Below are positions 54,307 to 63,418 of a stretch of 64,000 nt of DNA, piece by piece. The DNA lies in contig NZ_QHLY01000012.1 in assembly GCF_003185895.1 (NCBI RefSeq), positions 1,240,001 to 1,304,000 on the forward strand. Reading direction: 5' to 3'. Numbering within the stretch: the first letter of the stretch is position 1; each line of letters starts with the position of its first letter. The notes beneath the pieces are model-generated. The model was not told where the DNA came from. It ran no database searches and saw only the letters and a list, made by a program, of their open reading frames with translations. The DNA is from Cryobacterium arcticum (GTDB lineage Bacteria > Actinomycetota > Actinomycetes > Actinomycetales > Microbacteriaceae). The translations under genes and the position numbers were made by a program.

Positions 54307-54876
54307 CTAGCGCAAGACCCGGTAGCGCAGATGGGTGGAGTACCGTGACTCCACCACCTCGGCCCGCTCGAGGGAGATCACCCGGTCGAGGTGCTCGAAC
54401 AGCCTGGTGCCCCCGCCCAGGAGCACCGGGGCGACGTGCAGGAACAGCTCGTCGACCAGCCCCGCCGCGAGGGCCTGCTGGATGACCCCGGCCCCGCCCA
54501 TGATGTGCACCACCCGGTGCCCTGCGGCGGCCTGGGCCGCATCGACGGCCTCCCGGATGCCCCCGGTGACGAAGGTGAACGTGGTCTCGCCGGTGACGAC
54601 CACCGGATGGGCGCGGTGGGTGAGCACGAAAACGGGCAGTTTGAAGAAACCGTTCTCCGCCGCCCACCCGTCGGTGTCGTCGAAGATCCGGCGGCTGGTG
54701 ATGACCGATCCGGCGATCTGGCGTTCCTCCCCCATCGCGAGATCCATCGCCCGCCGCTCTCCGGTCCAGGCGTGCAGGATTTCGCCGCCCCGGCCCAGGC
54801 CCGGGTAACGCTCGAGGTCGGGTCCGGTGACGAACCCGTCCAACGACATCGAGATGTTCGCTTCGACGGTGCCCAT
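54307..54876 (-). CDS. RibD C-terminal / dihydrofolate-reductase-fold protein
   Basis: 189 residues. ANISMSLDGFVTGPD at the start, AGSVITSRRIFDDTDGW and HIMGGAGVIQQALAAGLVDELFLHVAPVLLGGGTRLF are typical of the YwjB/YyaP-like RibD_C family. Members bind NADPH; the substrate is usually unknown. True folate reduction is unlikely, since DHFR active-site residues differ. It is a single gene, convergent with the large Ig-like gene. Confidence 0.85.
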   Translation of the reverse strand: MGTVEANISMSLDGFVTGPDLERYPGLGRGGEILHAWTGERRAMDLAMGEERQIAGSVITSRRIFDDTDGWAAENGFFKLPVFVLTHRAHPVVVTGETTFTFVTGGIREAVDAAQAAAGHRVVHIMGGAGVIQQALAAGLVDELFLHVAPVLLGGGTRLFEHLDRVISLERAEVVESRYSTHLRYRVLR

Positions 54877-54906
54877 GATGCCTACATGATGCCACGGGTC
54901 GTTCTG

Positions 54907-54983
54907 TGGTGCCCCCGCTGGGATTCGAACCCAGACTGTGACGATTTTAAGTCGCCTGCCTCTGCCGGTTGGGCTACGGGGGC
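54907..54983 (-). tRNA. tRNA with UAA anticodon (tRNA-Leu), class I-like short variable loop
   Basis: A 77-nt cloverleaf: acceptor GCCCCCG/CGGGGGC, anticodon stem GGCGA/TCGTC with loop CTTAAAA (anticodon TAA), T arm CTGGG-TTCGAAT-CCCAG, encoded CCA. The anticodon reads UUA leucine codons. The variable region is only ACAGT (5 nt), whereas bacterial tRNA-Leu normally has a long class II variable arm. Confidence 0.88.
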
Positions 54984-54984
54984 A

Positions 54985-55034
54985 CGCCCGGCAAGCCGGG
55001 CGTCACGAGTGGATGCCGCCAGAGCGGCATCCAC
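54985..55034. terminator. Two hairpins after the ndh-type gene
   Basis: CGCCCGGC/GCCGGGCG (54985-55002) and GTGGATGCCGC/GCGGCATCCAC (55009-55034, loop CAGA) sit between the NADH dehydrogenase gene and the tRNA. Neither has a T tract; one may be a processing or termination structure. Confidence 0.5.
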
Positions 55035-55054
55035 CTGTGACTCTACGGTGCTGC

Positions 55055-56533
55055 TTACGGTGCTGCGACGGTTTCAGCGTCGGATACGACCGCGGCGGCC
55101 GGGGCGGCAGCCGATTCGGTGGGCGCGACGACGGGCTTCTTGACCGGTGCCTTGCGCGGGGCACGCGGCGGCTTGACGGCCTCGGCCGGGGCGGCTGCGG
55201 GTGCAGCTGCCGGCGGCTTCGGGCGGGAGGCGAACTCTTCGAACACGGCGCGGGGCGTCTGCACGGCCTCGAGCGAGACGATGTCCCGGCCCAGGAAGAA
55301 GTTCAGCACCCAGCCGGCGACGACGCGGATCTTGCGCTCCCAGCTCGGCATCGCCAGGCCGTGGTAGCCACGGTGCGCGATCCAGGCGAGGGGGCCGGTG
55401 AGGCCGAACTTGCCGGACTGGAACGCACCGACGCCGACACCGAGACCGGCGACGGCTCCGAGGTTCTTGTGGTTGTATTCCGTCGTGCCTTCGCCGCGGA
55501 GGACCGCGACGATGTTCTTGGCCATGAGCTTGCCCTGGCGCACAGCGTGCTGGGCGTTCGGAACGCAGAAGCCGCCGACGCCGCCACCGGACAGGTCGGG
55601 AACGGCGGTGATGTCACCGGCGCCCCAGGCATCCGCGATGATCTCGTCTTCAGTGCCGACGCGCAGGTCGGTGCGCACCTTCAGGCGGCCACGCTCTTCG
55701 ATCGGCAGGTCGGTGTTGCGCACGATGCCGGGGTTCGCCATCACGCCGGCGGTCCAGACGATCAGGTCGGTCTCGAAGGACTCACCGGTGGACAGCTCGA
55801 TCTTGCCGTCGACGGCGGAGGTGAGCTGCGTGTTGAGGTGCACCTCGGCGCCGCGCGAGGCGAGGTTCTTGATGACCCAGCCAGCGGTCTTCTCGGAGAC
55901 CTCGGGCATGATGCGACCCATCGCCTCGATGAGGTGGAAGTGGGTGTCCTCGAAGGCGATCTGCGGGTACTTCGGCAGCAGCGAGCTGGCGAACGAACGC
56001 AGCTCGGCGAACACCTCGATACCGGCGAACCCGCCACCGACGACCACGAAGGTCAACAGGCGGTCGCGCTCGGGGCCGGCGGGCAGCTGGGCTGCCTTGT
56101 CGAAGTTAGTGAGCACCTTGTCGCGGATGGCGACGGCTTCTTCGACGGTCTTGAGGCCGATGGCCTGGTCGGCGACACCCGGGATCGGGAAGGTGCGCGA
56201 CACGGCGCCGGCGGTGACCACGACGATGTCGTAGTCGAACACCCACGGCTCGCCGACGGGCGGCGTGATGGTGGCCTTCTTCTCGGCGTGGTTCACGTTG
56301 GTGACCTTCGCGGTGAGCACGTTGGTCTTCTTCAGGTGACGACGGTGCGCAACAACGGAGTGACGGGGGTCGATCGACCCGGCCGCCACCTCCGGGAGGA
56401 ACGGCTGGTACGTCATGTACGGCAGCGGGTCGACCATGGTGACCTCGGCTTCGCCGGGACGCAACCACTTCTCGAGCTTCCAGGCGGTATAGAACCCCGC
56501 GTAGCCACCACCGACGATGAGAATTTTGGGCAC
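55055..56533 (-). CDS. ndh: Type II NADH dehydrogenase with Ala/Pro/Lys tail
   Basis: 492 residues from GTG 56533; AGGAGG lies about 11 bases upstream. Two Rossmann motifs are visible: VPKILIVGGGYAGFYTAW for FAD and TFVVVGGGFAGIEVFAEL for NADH; WTAGVMANP and DAWGAGDITAVPDL complete the fold. It passes electrons from NADH to menaquinone without proton pumping, on the inner face of the membrane. After residue 435 a tail rich in Ala, Pro and Lys (KPPRAPRKAPVKKP) extends beyond the usual C-terminus. Confidence 0.93.
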   Translation of the reverse strand: MPKILIVGGGYAGFYTAWKLEKWLRPGEAEVTMVDPLPYMTYQPFLPEVAAGSIDPRHSVVAHRRHLKKTNVLTAKVTNVNHAEKKATITPPVGEPWVFDYDIVVVTAGAVSRTFPIPGVADQAIGLKTVEEAVAIRDKVLTNFDKAAQLPAGPERDRLLTFVVVGGGFAGIEVFAELRSFASSLLPKYPQIAFEDTHFHLIEAMGRIMPEVSEKTAGWVIKNLASRGAEVHLNTQLTSAVDGKIELSTGESFETDLIVWTAGVMANPGIVRNTDLPIEERGRLKVRTDLRVGTEDEIIADAWGAGDITAVPDLSGGGVGGFCVPNAQHAVRQGKLMAKNIVAVLRGEGTTEYNHKNLGAVAGLGVGVGAFQSGKFGLTGPLAWIAHRGYHGLAMPSWERKIRVVAGWVLNFFLGRDIVSLEAVQTPRAVFEEFASRPKPPAAAPAAAPAEAVKPPRAPRKAPVKKPVVAPTESAAAPAAAVVSDAETVAAP

Positions 56534-56571
56534 GATTAGAAGGCCTCCTACAGGATTTGGATGCGCGAAAT

Positions 56572-57849
56572 TTAGAGCTTGGAACGAATTCGCTTGAAAT
56601 GCCGCGTGGCCCCAATGCCGAACAGCGTTACAAGGATACCAAACCCAATCAGCACGGCGAGCGGCAGGCTGACATAGGTGAGGGTGAGCGGGCTGGGCAG
56701 CCAGGCCGCGGCGGTATCCCGCTCGGGCAGGGCCGGGTCGGCATCGGGTACGACGGGCGCCATCGTGCTCGGCTCCGTGGGGGTGACCGGCGCCGTGTCG
56801 GCGCGGCGGTGCAGCGTGATCCAGGCCTGCAGCAGTTCGGCGGGGGTGGCCGTCGTGGGTTTGGGCACGTAGGCCGACACGGCCGCGGCCGCGTCGATCA
56901 GGCCGTTGCCGTAGATCGGGCTCGGCACGGTGTGGCCGTTCGGGTTCGCGGTCTCGATCACCCGGTTGATGACCTCCGCGGCATCCAGCTTCGGATAGGC
57001 GCTCCGCACCAGCGCGACCAGGCCGGACACGATCGGCGCGGCGGCACTGGTACCGTCCCACTGCAGGTACCCGCCGCCGGGTGCCACCCCGACGAGCTTC
57101 TCGCTGGGTGCGGCGACGGCGATGGTGATGCCCTGGGAGGAGGCGTCGAAGCTGGCTTCCTTGGTGCGGTCGACGCCGGCGACGGTGAGCACGCCGGGGA
57201 TGGTGGCCGGCGCTCCGACCTCCGTCGTGCCGCTGCCCCGGTTGCCGGCCGCGGCGACAACGACGACGTCGTTCTCGAACGCGTACATGAACGCGTCGTC
57301 CCAGCTGGTGGGCCAGTCCAGGGTGTTGCGGGTGAGCGACATGTTGATCACGTCGGCGCCGTTGTCGACGGCCCAACGGATGGCCTCCGCGATCTGGTCG
57401 TCGTTGCTCAACTCCGCGTCGCTGGTGCCGAAGGCCACCGAGACGCTGAGGATCGACGCGGCCGGGGCCACCCCGATCAGGCCGCCACCGGCTGGCGTGC
57501 CCCGGCCGGCCAGGAGGGATGCCACCAGGGTGCCGTGCTCGTTCTCGGCGCCGACCGGGGTCTGGCCGTCGGACGAACCCAGCCCGGAGACATCCGTACC
57601 ACCCACGACGGCGCCGCTGAGTTCGGCGACGGTGCCGTCGACGCCGGTGTCGATCACGGCCACCGTCACGCCGGCGCCCCTGCTGGTGGTCCAGGCCTGG
57701 CTGAAGCCATAGTCGTTCAGCCAGTACTCCAGGTCGCGCACCTGGTCGGCGCGCGCGCCGGGGGTGTCGACGACAACACCGCCGACCGCGAGCACGGCAG
57801 CGACGAGAACCGCGAAGCCGGTGAGGATGCGGCGGCCGGAGCCGGTCAC
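56572..57849 (-). CDS. Membrane-anchored subtilisin-like protease (S8, mycosin-like)
   Basis: 425 residues from a GTG overlapping the DUF501 stop (GTGA). A signal segment (about 8-30) is followed by an S8 domain with the complete triad Asp67 (VIDTGVDG), His105 (NEHGTLVAS) and Ser268 (GTSAAAPIVSG), and Asn203 for the oxyanion hole. A Pro-rich linker and a C-terminal transmembrane helix (about 393-417) leave the protease outside and tethered. This layout resembles type VII secretion mycosins, but no other ESX gene is in the window. Confidence 0.88.
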   Translation of the reverse strand: MTGSGRRILTGFAVLVAAVLAVGGVVVDTPGARADQVRDLEYWLNDYGFSQAWTTSRGAGVTVAVIDTGVDGTVAELSGAVVGGTDVSGLGSSDGQTPVGAENEHGTLVASLLAGRGTPAGGGLIGVAPAASILSVSVAFGTSDAELSNDDQIAEAIRWAVDNGADVINMSLTRNTLDWPTSWDDAFMYAFENDVVVVAAAGNRGSGTTEVGAPATIPGVLTVAGVDRTKEASFDASSQGITIAVAAPSEKLVGVAPGGGYLQWDGTSAAAPIVSGLVALVRSAYPKLDAAEVINRVIETANPNGHTVPSPIYGNGLIDAAAAVSAYVPKPTTATPAELLQAWITLHRRADTAPVTPTEPSTMAPVVPDADPALPERDTAAAWLPSPLTLTYVSLPLAVLIGFGILVTLFGIGATRHFKRIRSKL

Positions 57850-58382
57850 GCTTCGGCCGGCGGAACCGCCGGCGGGGCGTAGTCCAGGCACTCGCAGACC
57901 TGGGGCGACCAGGCCGCCCGCAGCAGGGCCAGGTCGCCGATCGGGTTGACCCCCGGGCCGGCGGCCAGGGAGTGCGCGGCGAGGGCGTGCAGGCACTTCA
58001 CCCGCACGGGCATTCCGCCCGAAGAGATGCCGGCGATCTCGGGAACACTGCCGACCAGCTCGCGGTCGGCGAGGAAGCTCTCGTGCGCGGCCTGGTAGTG
58101 GGCACGCAGGTCGTCGTCGTCGGCGAGCATCTGGTTGTACTCGTTCATCACCTGGGTGGCCTCGAGGAAGGAGAGCGCGGCGGTGGCGGCAGGGTGGGAA
58201 AGGTAGTACAGGGTGGGGAACGGGGTGCCGTCCTCCAACCGCGGTGCGGTGGCCACCACGGTGGGTGCGCCGCAGACGCACCGGGCGGCGATGCCGATCA
58301 CGTTGCGGGCGGGTCGGCCGAGCTGGGCGGTGACTGTGGCGACGTCGGCCTCGGTGGCGGGGTCGAAGGGCGGTCGGGTCAT
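57846..58382 (-). CDS. DUF501 domain protein
   Basis: 178 residues. DUF501 stretches include VTAQLGRPARNVIGIAARCVCGAPTVVATAPRL and PFPTLYYLSHPAATAALS, and the C-terminus has CECLDYAPP, with four or five conserved cysteines. Function unknown; in actinobacteria it regularly follows eno and divIC, as here. It overlaps both neighbours by 4 bases. Confidence 0.88.
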   Translation of the reverse strand: MTRPPFDPATEADVATVTAQLGRPARNVIGIAARCVCGAPTVVATAPRLEDGTPFPTLYYLSHPAATAALSFLEATQVMNEYNQMLADDDDLRAHYQAAHESFLADRELVGSVPEIAGISSGGMPVRVKCLHALAAHSLAAGPGVNPIGDLALLRAAWSPQVCECLDYAPPAVPPAEA

Positions 58383-59029
58383 TGTGCTGCCTCCTGTGGG
58401 GCGAGTCCTGCGGTCATCACCGATCGGAACACCGAGTCGACCCAGTCGATCTCGGTGTCCTGGATGGCTGTGCTGATCGGTGCCGTGTCGGCGTCGGCGT
58501 CGACGGCGGTTCCGGTGTCGTTGATCACGAGGAAGCTGATGTCGCCGGGCATGACGTAGGAGAGCCGTTCCCTGGCCTGGGTGGTTACGAAGGTGCGGTC
58601 GTTCCAGCGTTCCCGTTCGGCCTTCTGGGCGTCGACGGCGGCTTCCTGCTCGGCGACGGTGGCACTGAGCGCGTCGATCTGCTGGCGTTGTTCGGCGTAG
58701 GTGCGCACGCTCGGGGCCAGCACGACCACGGCGAGCACGAGGATGCCCAGCATCACGAAGGAGAACCCCGACAGGCGCAGGCCGCGCAGCCAGCTGCCGA
58801 CGGCAGTCTCGTCGGTCGGGAATTGGGCAGGGCGGGTGTCGGTGCGCGGTTTGCGGGCGGGCAGCGTGGTCGTGCTGCCGGCGGGCTTGGCCTTGCTGCT
58901 CGACGACTTGGTGCTCGACGGCTTGCTGCTGGCAGCCTTGGTGCTGCCCGTCGGCGTGGTGGCACGGGCGGCGGGCTTGCGCGGCCCCGGCAGGCGGGGC
59001 GGGGTCATTCCCGAACCGTGAGTGGTCAC
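58379..59029 (-). CDS. Septum formation initiator DivIC/FtsB family protein
   Basis: 216 residues from GTG 59029, with GGAGAGGAAG upstream. A long Ser/Lys/Pro-rich cytoplasmic N-terminus (1-70) is followed by a transmembrane helix (about 80-103) and a coiled coil (about 105-140, YAEQRQQIDALSATVAEQEAAVDAQKAERERW). The FVTTQARERLSYVMPGD block is the family end motif. It bridges early and late divisome proteins at the septum. Confidence 0.9.
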   Translation of the reverse strand: MTTHGSGMTPPRLPGPRKPAARATTPTGSTKAASSKPSSTKSSSSKAKPAGSTTTLPARKPRTDTRPAQFPTDETAVGSWLRGLRLSGFSFVMLGILVLAVVVLAPSVRTYAEQRQQIDALSATVAEQEAAVDAQKAERERWNDRTFVTTQARERLSYVMPGDISFLVINDTGTAVDADADTAPISTAIQDTEIDWVDSVFRSVMTAGLAPQEAAQ

Positions 59030-59181
59030 GATGCTTCCTCTCCGCTGGCGACGTGCCTGATACGCAGACCACGCCTCTTCTAGACTGCCAGATCTTTTCT
59101 CACCCACAGGTCGACACGGGCGGTCAGCCCTGGATCCTGAGCAGATCCGCAGGCCCGGACCGCGCATCCTTGCCATGCAAA

Positions 59182-59209
59182 AGGACCCCAGCCGCAGGGC
59201 TGGGGTCCT
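59182..59209. terminator. Terminator after eno
   Basis: AGGACCCCAGCC pairs with GGCTGGGGTCCT around GCAG. On the minus strand it is followed by TTTTGC. Confidence 0.88.
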
Positions 59210-59233
59210 CTCGTGTTCTGCTCGGGTGAGCGA

Positions 59234-60673
<1,440 letters not shown>

Positions 60674-61924
60674 TCAGTCGCCCAGCGGTTTGAAGACGAG
60701 GTCGGCCGGGTCGGTGTCGTCGGTCACGAAGGCGAACCGGCCGTAGCCGGCGGCACCGGCCCGCTCCAGGAGCGCCTTGAGGTTCTTGGTGCGCTTGTCC
60801 AACCGCACCCGCAGGCCCTGGCCCACGAGCGCGGTCTTCAGCGCCACCAGGGCGGCGGGGTTCGCGTCTTTCTCGTGCACCAGCACGACGGCGCTGGAGG
60901 CGTCGTCGTCGGCGCCGGCGAGGAGGTCGACGATGCGTTCGAAGCCGATCGAGAACCCGCAGGCGGGCACGTCGGTGCCGAGGAACCGGCCGATCATGCC
61001 GTCGTAGCGGCCGCCGCCGCCGAGCGAGTAGCCCAGGTCGGGGTGCGCGATCTCGAAGATGGTGCCGGTGTAATAGCCCATGCCGCGCACCAGGGTGGGG
61101 TCGAACTCGAGCGGAACACCGGGCAGGGCGGCGCGGAGCGCGAGCAGGTCGGTGTAGGCGGCGGGGTCGAGCCAGGCCGGCGCATCCGCAGGGTCTGGCC
61201 AGGCCAAGCCGGCGAACCCGGTGAGGGTGTCGGCCAGTCCCTCGGTGGTGATGCCCAGGTCGCCGAGTTCGGCCACGACGCCGTCGACGCCGATCTTGTC
61301 GAGCTTGTCGAGGGTGATCAGGGCGCGTTCGGTGAGGCTCGCCTCCACTCCCCAGGTGGCCAGCATCGTGCTCAGGATGCGCCGGTCGTTGATGCGCACG
61401 GTGCAGCCGGTGAGGCCGAGGTTGTCCAGCGCCGCCGCGGTGGCAGTGATCAGCTCGATCTCGGCCAGCGGGCCGGCCTCGCCGATGATGTCGATGTCAC
61501 ACTGCACGAACTGGCGGTAACGGCCCTTCTGCGGGCGTTCGGCGCGCCAGACGGGGGCGATCTGGATGGACCGGAACACGGCGGGCAGTTCGGCGCGGTG
61601 GCTGGCGTAGAACCGGGCCAGCGGCACGGTGAGGTCGAAGCGCAGGCCGAGGTCGGCCAGGGAGAGCAGGTCGTCGGCCTCCGCGGCCGCGGTGAGGTCG
61701 GCCGGGGCGAGGCCGCGCTTGAGCACCGCGAAGCCGAGCTTCTCGTTGTCGCCGCCGAGGCCGGAGTGCAGCCGCGCGGTGTCTTCCATCACGGGGGTTT
61801 CGATCTCGTCGAAGCCGTGTGCGGCGAAGCTGCCCCGGATGATGCCCAGCGCCCTCTCGCGGGTGGCCTTGTCGGCCGGGAGGAAGTCGCGCATGCCGCG
61901 GGGAGGGGTCACTGCTGTTGCCAT
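60674..61924 (-). CDS. hisS: Histidyl-tRNA synthetase
   Basis: 416 residues. Class II motifs are visible: PPRGMRDFLPADK at the start, FRSIQIAPVWRAERPQKGRYRQFVQCDIDIIG (motif 2), VRGMGYYTGTIFEIAH and GGGGRYDGMIG, and ACGFSIGFERI (motif 3). The C-terminal anticodon domain ends LVFKPLGD. It charges tRNA-His. CAGAAT 7 bases before the ATG could be another leaderless-type box. Confidence 0.96.
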   Translation of the reverse strand: MATAVTPPRGMRDFLPADKATRERALGIIRGSFAAHGFDEIETPVMEDTARLHSGLGGDNEKLGFAVLKRGLAPADLTAAAEADDLLSLADLGLRFDLTVPLARFYASHRAELPAVFRSIQIAPVWRAERPQKGRYRQFVQCDIDIIGEAGPLAEIELITATAAALDNLGLTGCTVRINDRRILSTMLATWGVEASLTERALITLDKLDKIGVDGVVAELGDLGITTEGLADTLTGFAGLAWPDPADAPAWLDPAAYTDLLALRAALPGVPLEFDPTLVRGMGYYTGTIFEIAHPDLGYSLGGGGRYDGMIGRFLGTDVPACGFSIGFERIVDLLAGADDDASSAVVLVHEKDANPAALVALKTALVGQGLRVRLDKRTKNLKALLERAGAAGYGRFAFVTDDTDPADLVFKPLGD

Positions 61925-61963
61925 GTGCCCAATTCTGTCAGGTCCCCCGCACCCGCCCTGCCG

Positions 61964-62497
61964 TTACAGCGCGCCGCCGGCCGCGCCGGGCGCATCCGCG
62001 TCGACGCCGGCGTCGCCGACCTGCTCGCGGGCGATGAAGTTCTCGATGTCGAAGAGGTTGTCTTTGGCCCGCTTGGCGATGGTCAGCAGGGTCGACATCG
62101 AGGCGACCTCCTCGACCTGCTCCTTGAGGAACCAGAGCATGGCCTGCTCGCCGAGGGCGTCGCCGTCCTGCCGAGCCGCGCGGAACAGGGCCTCGATCTG
62201 GCCGGTGACCTGCTGTTCCTGGGCGAGCGCCAGGGCGATCGGCTCCACGATGTTGGCGAAGCCGTTGATCACCGGCGGCACACCGGGAATGACGACCTCG
62301 AGGCCGCGGTCGAGCCGGTACTGGATGAGCATCATGGCGTGGTTACGCTCTTCAACGGACTGGCGGTAGAAATGGGCGGCCAGCTGAGGCAGGTCCTGGC
62401 TGTCGAACCAGGTGGCGATTGCGATGTACTGCTGCGACGCCCCGAACTCGTTGCCGATTTGCTGGGTCAGGAGGGCGTTGAAAGATGTTTCGGTCAT
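61964..62497 (-). CDS. Ferritin
   Basis: 177 residues with a four-helix ferritin fold. Ferroxidase residues are in place: Glu17, Glu50 and His53 (VEERNHAMM), Glu94, and Gln127 with Glu130. It stores iron as ferrihydrite in a 24-subunit shell, protecting against Fenton chemistry. The C-terminal Ala/Asp/Gly tail is nonconserved. The ATG follows TAACGT by 6 bases with no ribosome site. Confidence 0.92.
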   Translation of the reverse strand: MTETSFNALLTQQIGNEFGASQQYIAIATWFDSQDLPQLAAHFYRQSVEERNHAMMLIQYRLDRGLEVVIPGVPPVINGFANIVEPIALALAQEQQVTGQIEALFRAARQDGDALGEQAMLWFLKEQVEEVASMSTLLTIAKRAKDNLFDIENFIAREQVGDAGVDADAPGAAGGAL

Positions 62498-62503
62498 GAT
62501 CCG

Positions 62504-62509
62504 ACGTTA
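62504..62509 (-). promoter_or_regulatory. -10 box of a leaderless-type start for ferritin
   Basis: TAACGT, then CGGATC, then ATG on the minus strand. Confidence 0.55.
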
Positions 62510-62541
62510 GCGAACAGTGCGGGCGACGCGCCAGACGACAC

Positions 62542-63288
62542 CTAAACGCGGGGCAGACCGATGATTCCGGCGTCGGACGCGTCGTCATCCCACGGCTGGT
62601 CGCCCTCGGTGAATGAGCCGTCTGCCTCGCCCTGCTCGGCGGCCCGGATCTCCTTCTGCAGGTCGCGGAGCGCGGTGCGCAGCGCCCGCTCGGAGTCGAG
62701 CCCCTGCGCCTTGGCCGCCGACACGATCGCCAGCAGGATCGGGCCGAGCTCGGCCTCGCTGTCGATCGGCAGCAGGGCGGGTGCGTCGGTCTCGAGTAGG
62801 CCGATCTTCTGGGCCCGGCCGAGCACCTTGTCGGCCAGCGCCAGCGCCGGCATGCCCTGTGGGATGCCGTCGAGCACGCTCGTGCGGTGCGGCTTCTCGA
62901 CCGCCTTCACGTCGTCCCAGCCGGCCACGACCGCCTCGAGGCTCTGCTCGGCCGCGTCGCCGAAGACGTGCGGATGCCGGCCGACCATCTTCTGGGTCAT
63001 CCGGGCCGCGACATCCTGGATATCGAACCCCTCCCCCGGGGTCTCGGCGGCGATCGACGCGTGGAACACCACCTGGTAGAGCACGTCGCCGAGTTCCTCG
63101 AGCAGGTCGTCGCTGCTTCCGCTCTCGATGGCTTCGATCAGTTCGTGGGTTTCCTCGGTGAGGTACTGCACGAGCGACTCGTGGGTCTGCTCGGCGTCCC
63201 AGGGGCAGCCGCCGGGCGCACGCAGCCGGGCGACCGTGGCCACGAGGTCGTCGACGGAAGAGGGGCTGGGCTGCGGGGAATCGGTCAC
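62542..63288 (-). CDS. mazG: Nucleoside triphosphate pyrophosphohydrolase MazG
   Basis: 248 residues from a GTG at 63288; TACGAT lies 5 bases upstream. The MazG domain shows RLRAPGGCPWDAEQTHESLVQYLTEETHELIEAIE, with the EExxE metal motif, and DLLEELGDVLYQVVFHA. GRHPHVFGD is a further signature. It hydrolyses noncanonical NTPs to NMP and PPi, cleaning the nucleotide pool. A charged C-terminal tail (EGDQPWDDD) is present. Divergent from nhaA. Confidence 0.93.
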   Translation of the reverse strand: MTDSPQPSPSSVDDLVATVARLRAPGGCPWDAEQTHESLVQYLTEETHELIEAIESGSSDDLLEELGDVLYQVVFHASIAAETPGEGFDIQDVAARMTQKMVGRHPHVFGDAAEQSLEAVVAGWDDVKAVEKPHRTSVLDGIPQGMPALALADKVLGRAQKIGLLETDAPALLPIDSEAELGPILLAIVSAAKAQGLDSERALRTALRDLQKEIRAAEQGEADGSFTEGDQPWDDDASDAGIIGLPRV

Positions 63289-63418
63289 ACCCCATCGTAG
63301 GCTCCCGGCTAAACTCGTTGCAGGTGTGCCGGGAAGTCTGGTCGGCGGGCGAAGTGTTTCGCTCTCGACTTTTGACCGACCCCTGGCGCATGTGCAGCCG
63401 GGGGTGGACAGGACTGAC

